Of a stretch of 9,845 nt of DNA, positions 6,254-9,845 are shown piece by piece. The position numbers and the translations under genes were made by a program. Origin of the DNA: Acidobacteriaceae bacterium. Its GTDB lineage: Bacteria > Acidobacteriota > Terriglobia > Terriglobales > Acidobacteriaceae. Position 1 is the stretch's first letter. Each line of letters opens with the position of its first letter. The notes under the pieces are model-generated. The model worked only from the letters and a program-made list of their open reading frames with translations, was not told the DNA's origin and made no database searches. The stretch is from NCBI GenBank assembly GCA_030838305.1, contig JAUTWY010000395.1, positions 1 to 9,845 of the forward strand. Reading direction: 5' to 3'.

Positions 6254-7228
6254 ATGTCTTCGCCTCCAGTTCCGCGCATCAAGCCGCCTGCCCTCCGGCC
6301 GGGCGATACCGTCGGTATTGTGGCGCCCGCCAGCAACCTGAAGCGCAACGAACTCGAAGCGGGCTGCGAAGGTCTTCGGCGCGCGGGCTACTCGCCGTTC
6401 TATTTCGATTCCATCCTGGAGCAGGATCTTTACTTTGCCGGATCGGTGCAACGTCGCGCACGCGAACTGCAAGATATGTTTACGCGCGAAGATGTACGCG
6501 CGATTGTTTGCGCCCGCGGTGGCTACGGCTCCAACTATCTGTTGCAAGCGCTGGATTGGGGAACCATCAAAGCTCATCCCAAGATTCTCGTTGGCTATAG
6601 CGATCTGACTACGTTGCTCACCTACCTTTCTGACGCGCTCGGATTAGTAACCTTCCACGGCCCGATGGTGGCGAAAGATTGGGCGCGCGAAGAAGGTGTA
6701 GATTTGCCGTCGTGGCAAGCCGCCCTAGCGGGCGCCTCGACGTGGGAACCGGACCTGGACGCGGGTTCTGGCGCGACCGGCCTGGTGGAGGGCTCAGGAG
6801 AGGGAATACTTTACGGCGGCTGCCTTTCAATTGTGGTTGCGTCCCTGGGTACGCCTTATGAGATTCGTACGGAAGGAACGATTCTGTTTCTCGAGGACGT
6901 GGCGGCGAAACCTTATCAGATCGACCGCATGCTCATGCAGTTGAAACTGGCAGGCAAACTAAATGGCGTGCGAGGAATTGTGTTCGGCGAGATGCGGGAT
7001 TGCGTTCAGACCGCGAACCAGGGATACACGCTGGAAGAAGTGGTACTGCGGATCGTGGGCCAGTTGGGAATCCCGGTAGCCTATGGCATCCGGTCGGGCC
7101 ACGTGACTGCGCAGAACATCACGTTACCCATTGGAGTGCGGGCCAAATTGAAGATACATGACGGGCAGGTGAGTCTGAAATTCCTGGAGGCCGCGGTATC
7201 GTCGAGCGCCGGGAACGGGAAAAGATAG
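6254..7228 (+). CDS. ldcA: Muramoyltetrapeptide (LD-) carboxypeptidase, peptidase family S66
   Basis: A 324-residue enzyme without signal peptide, so cytoplasmic. It removes the terminal D-Ala from L-Ala-gamma-D-Glu-meso-DAP-D-Ala during murein recycling, leaving the tripeptide that Mpl uses. The N-terminal domain opens with LRPGDTVGIVAPAS (14-27). ARGGYGSNYLL lies at about 87-97, and VGYSDLTTLL holds the nucleophile Ser116. The C-terminal domain supplies Glu214 (FLEDV) and His283 (GIRSGHVTAQN), giving the expected Ser-Glu-His triad. GEGILYGGCLSIV (about 183-195) is also typical of S66. The start is firm, because an in-frame stop immediately precedes ATG 6254. No clear Shine-Dalgarno is visible. 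mpl begins 10 bases after its stop, so the two genes are almost certainly co-transcribed. The microcin-immunity (MccF) branch of S66 is an alternative, but the mpl neighbour favours recycling. Confidence 0.93.
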   Translation: MSSPPVPRIKPPALRPGDTVGIVAPASNLKRNELEAGCEGLRRAGYSPFYFDSILEQDLYFAGSVQRRARELQDMFTREDVRAIVCARGGYGSNYLLQALDWGTIKAHPKILVGYSDLTTLLTYLSDALGLVTFHGPMVAKDWAREEGVDLPSWQAALAGASTWEPDLDAGSGATGLVEGSGEGILYGGCLSIVVASLGTPYEIRTEGTILFLEDVAAKPYQIDRMLMQLKLAGKLNGVRGIVFGEMRDCVQTANQGYTLEEVVLRIVGQLGIPVAYGIRSGHVTAQNITLPIGVRAKLKIHDGQVSLKFLEAAVSSSAGNGKR

Positions 7229-7238
7229 ATTCAAAGCC

Positions 7239-8714
7239 ATGGACGATAAAAAGCACATTCATCTGATTGGCATTTGCGGTACCGCGATGGCTTCACTCGC
7301 GGGAATGCTGAAACAGCGCGGGTTTCGAGTGGCGGGGTCGGACGCGGCGGCGTATCCGCCCATGTCTGATTTTCTGGATGAACTAGGAATTCCAGTGGCA
7401 CAACCCTTTGACGCGCGTAATTTGCTGCCCACTCCCGACCTGGTGGTCGTGGGCAATGCGATCTCGCGGGGAAACCCTGAACTCGAGCAGGTGCTCGACC
7501 AGCGCATTCCATTCAGCTCCCTGCCGCAACTATTGCACGAAGAGTTTTTGCGCGGCAAGGAAGTGTTGGTGGTCGCGGGCACGCACGGCAAGACCACGAC
7601 CACCTCAATGCTGGCCTGGATTTTTCATACGGCAGGCATGCAGCCGTCATTTCTAATCGGAGGCATTGCGGAAAACTTTGGCTCCAGTTTTCATCTCGGG
7701 CAGGGAAAGCATTTCATTCTGGAAGGCGACGAATACGACACCGCATTTTTCGACAAGGGTCCGAAATTTTTACATTACTTTCCAGATGCAGTGATTCTGA
7801 CCTCGGTGGAGTTCGATCACGCAGATATTTACAAAGATCTGAACGCGGTCGAGACCGCATTCAAACGCCTCGTGAATCTGATTCCGCGGCGTGGCCGCAT
7901 TATCGCCTTCGATGGCGCTGCGGGGGATGCTGCTGAAAGCGCCAGCCTCGAACGATGTTTGAGCAAGGCGTTTTGTCCAGTGGAGCGCTATGGCGCGGGG
8001 ACGCGCGCGGACTGGCGAATCACGAATGTGAAATTCGAGGCGGAGCGAACCCTCTGGTCGGTGTTGCGAGGCGGCCGCTCGTGGATGGACCTTGAGTTTC
8101 CACTGGCGGGCGAATACAACGTGTGGAACGCAACTGCGGCGGCCGCGATCGCAGCGGCATATGGCATCTCGAAAGAAGAAATTGCCGCTGCGCTGAAAAC
8201 TTTCAAGAGCGTAAAGCGGCGCCTCGAAGTGAAAGCGCAAGTGAATGGCATTACGATTATCGACGACTTTGCTCATCATCCCACCGCGATTGCCGGTACG
8301 CTGAAAGCGTTGCGCGCGCGTTATCCCGGCGCGCGGTTGTGGGCGATTCTCGAGCCTCGGTCGAACACGCTCCGGCGTCGCGTGCTTCAGACTGATCTTG
8401 CGCGCAGTCTTGCGATAGCGGACGAAGTGGTCGTTGCGGGCGTCTTCCGTTCGGAAGCGGTTCCGGTGAATGAGCGCCTTGAGTTGCCGGAACTGGCAGC
8501 AGACATCCAGAAACACGGACGCCGAGCACGTCTGCTTGAGGACGCCGACGAGATTGTGAAGACGGTTGCACCCGAAATGCGCGCCGGTGATCTGGTCGCG
8601 ATACTTTCCAATGGTGGATTTGGCGGAATCTATGAGAAGTTACCGGCGCGGTTGCGGCTGCTTGCGGCCGAAGGTGAAAGCGTCAATTCGGCGAATGCGG
8701 CTGGAAACCGATGA
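7239..8714 (+). CDS. mpl: UDP-N-acetylmuramate:L-alanyl-gamma-D-glutamyl-meso-diaminopimelate ligase
   Basis: A 491-residue cytoplasmic Mur ligase. It joins the recycled tripeptide directly to UDP-MurNAc using ATP, bypassing MurC, MurD and MurE. The N-terminal domain starts with HLIGICGTAMASLAGML (4-20), binding the UDP-sugar. The ATP loop GTHGKTTTTS spans 114-123 with Lys118. GDEYDTAFFDKGPKFLHY (about 163-180), with its E-G-D-E-Y-D stretch, is characteristic of Mpl rather than MurC. VEFDHADIY follows at about 188-196 with the conserved His. The C-terminal domain begins near IIDDFAHHPTAI (about 342-353), and EPRSNTLRRR (about 374-383) matches the family. Length fits Mpl. The enzyme implies meso-DAP containing murein and a recycling route. 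Its stop overlaps the ATG of the downstream peptidase (ATGA). Confidence 0.96.
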   Translation: MDDKKHIHLIGICGTAMASLAGMLKQRGFRVAGSDAAAYPPMSDFLDELGIPVAQPFDARNLLPTPDLVVVGNAISRGNPELEQVLDQRIPFSSLPQLLHEEFLRGKEVLVVAGTHGKTTTTSMLAWIFHTAGMQPSFLIGGIAENFGSSFHLGQGKHFILEGDEYDTAFFDKGPKFLHYFPDAVILTSVEFDHADIYKDLNAVETAFKRLVNLIPRRGRIIAFDGAAGDAAESASLERCLSKAFCPVERYGAGTRADWRITNVKFEAERTLWSVLRGGRSWMDLEFPLAGEYNVWNATAAAAIAAAYGISKEEIAAALKTFKSVKRRLEVKAQVNGITIIDDFAHHPTAIAGTLKALRARYPGARLWAILEPRSNTLRRRVLQTDLARSLAIADEVVVAGVFRSEAVPVNERLELPELAADIQKHGRRARLLEDADEIVKTVAPEMRAGDLVAILSNGGFGGIYEKLPARLRLLAAEGESVNSANAAGNR

Positions 8715-9845
8715 GGCCTTCGAGCGTGGCCGCAGGCTTGGCAAGCCGCGTCTGTCGCTGGGTTCTGCTGTTGGGAATCGCAGCTTCCAGTTCTTACGCC
8801 ACCACAAACTACACAATCACACTGGCAAATCCCGATCGGCATCTGGTAGACGTGCAGATTCTATTGACCGATGGACTTGCGCAGCGGGAGTTGCAACTCC
8901 CAGTGTGGAATGCGCTGTATCAGGTTCGCGACTTCGCGCAGTACGTGAACTGGGTGCGCGCGAAAGACCGCGCGGGACGAGCGTTAGCGCTACGTAAGCT
9001 GGATAAGAGCCGATGGCAGATCAGCGGCGCGCAAAGTGGCGCTGTCATTGAATATCAGATGTTTGTCGATTCGCCAGGGCCGTTCGGAGCAGAGTTTAAT
9101 TCGCATCACGCATTTTTTAATCTGGCTCAGGTTCTCATGTTTCCCGCGGACGAGCGGAAGGACGCAACGGTTGTGCGCTTCAACCAGGTTCCGCAAGGAT
9201 GGCGCGTCGCAACGCCGCTCATCGCAATGCCGGAAGGCGGGTTTAGCGCGGAAAACTATGATCGGCTGGTTGATTCTCCGGTTGAGATGGGAATGTTCCA
9301 GGAATCTGATTTCGACGAAGCGGGCGGACACTATCGCGTGATCGTTGACGCCGAACCGGGCGACTACGACATGGCAACGCTTACCATCATGCTGAGGAAG
9401 ATTGTTGCGGCTGCAACGGACTGGATGAATGATCGTCCCTTCGACACCTACATCTTTTTCTATCACTTTCCGCGAGGGCCTTCGGGCGGCGGAATGGAGC
9501 ACGCTTACTCCACCGCAATTGCGGTGAATGCTGATGTGCTGGCGAAAGCGCCCGAGGCGCTGACTTCGGTGACCGCGCATGAATTCTTTCATCTGTGGAA
9601 CGTGAAGCGCATTCGTCCCCAGACGCTCGATCCAGTGGACTACACGCGGGAGAATTTCACGCGCGCTCTGTGGTTCAGCGAAGGATGCACCAGCACCGCG
9701 GCAGATATCATCCAGTTGCGCGGTGGTCTGCTTGATGAGCGGCATTTCGAGGAATCTCTTGCTTCGGCAATCGGCGAACTGGAGCGGCGTTCCGCGCACT
9801 TGACGCAGTCGGCGGAAGAATCGAGTCTGGATGCGTGGCTGGAAG
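8711..9845 (+). CDS. Secreted M61-family metallopeptidase (glycyl-aminopeptidase-like), 3' end outside window
   Basis: Opens at ATG 8711, overlapping the mpl stop, and is still open at the right edge after 378 codons. Residues 1 to about 30 form a signal peptide (R-V-C-R-W then VLLLGIAASS, likely cleaved after SYA), so the enzyme is exported. Residues about 32-210 correspond to the M61 N-terminal beta domain. The catalytic domain contains GGGMEHAYS (259-267), the zinc motif HEFFHLWN (290-297: His290, Glu291, His294) and the third ligand Glu324 in LWFSEGCT (321-328). Family members often carry a C-terminal PDZ domain, which would be beyond the window. M61 enzymes are aminopeptidases with a reported preference for N-terminal Gly or Ala; the substrate here is unknown. 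The link with mpl is positional only. Confidence 0.92.
   Translation, partial: MRPSSVAAGLASRVCRWVLLLGIAASSSYATTNYTITLANPDRHLVDVQILLTDGLAQRELQLPVWNALYQVRDFAQYVNWVRAKDRAGRALALRKLDKSRWQISGAQSGAVIEYQMFVDSPGPFGAEFNSHHAFFNLAQVLMFPADERKDATVVRFNQVPQGWRVATPLIAMPEGGFSAENYDRLVDSPVEMGMFQESDFDEAGGHYRVIVDAEPGDYDMATLTIMLRKIVAAATDWMNDRPFDTYIFFYHFPRGPSGGGMEHAYSTAIAVNADVLAKAPEALTSVTAHEFFHLWNVKRIRPQTLDPVDYTRENFTRALWFSEGCTSTAADIIQLRGGLLDERHFEESLASAIGELERRSAHLTQSAEESSLDAWLE

Noticed and set aside
8990..9799. Minus-strand open frame of 269 codons opposite the M61 peptidase
   Set aside because: The plus strand carries the HEFFH zinc motif, its third ligand and the GGGMEH motif in one frame; the antisense frame has no recognisable features.

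Overview
The window looks like a bacterial chromosome segment with moderately high GC, dense genes and no mobile DNA. It encodes a Gram-negative type, meso-diaminopimelate murein recycling pair (LD-carboxypeptidase plus Mpl), an M61 peptidase, an exported aspartyl-protease-like protein and a GT-C membrane glycosyltransferase. This mix, with several 4-base stop/start overlaps and GTG starts, suggests an Acidobacteriota-like soil bacterium. That placement comes from gene content only and is not proven.

Layout: a minus-strand gene for an exported, retropepsin-like protein (1-840) runs off the left edge. A divergent intergenic region (841-974) separates it from seven plus-strand genes. First come mtnP (methylthioadenosine phosphorylase), an intergenic heptanucleotide repeat, and a PfkB-family kinase whose stop overlaps the start of a 565-residue membrane glycosyltransferase. 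Then comes an MgtC/SapB-type membrane protein whose stop overlaps the start of a DapF-family protein. Last, after a 78-base gap, come ldcA, mpl and a secreted M61 metallopeptidase that runs off the right edge.

The clearest theme is cell-wall peptide salvage. LdcA trims the terminal D-Ala from the recycled tetrapeptide, and Mpl joins the resulting L-Ala-gamma-D-Glu-meso-DAP tripeptide to UDP-MurNAc. The M61 enzyme is co-transcribed with mpl by position, but its role there is unknown. Upstream, MtnP would release methylthioribose-1-phosphate and adenine, and the PfkB kinase next to it could act in sugar or nucleoside salvage.

The most unusual observation is in the DapF-family gene. Both cysteines that act as acid and base in diaminopimelate epimerase are serines here (S80 and S215), while the residues that bind the diaminopimelate substrate are kept. 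A new cysteine (C16) sits two residues before the first ligand-binding Asn. The gene lies directly upstream of the murein-recycling pair, so it may be a DAP-binding enzyme with changed chemistry or a lineage-specific epimerase variant.
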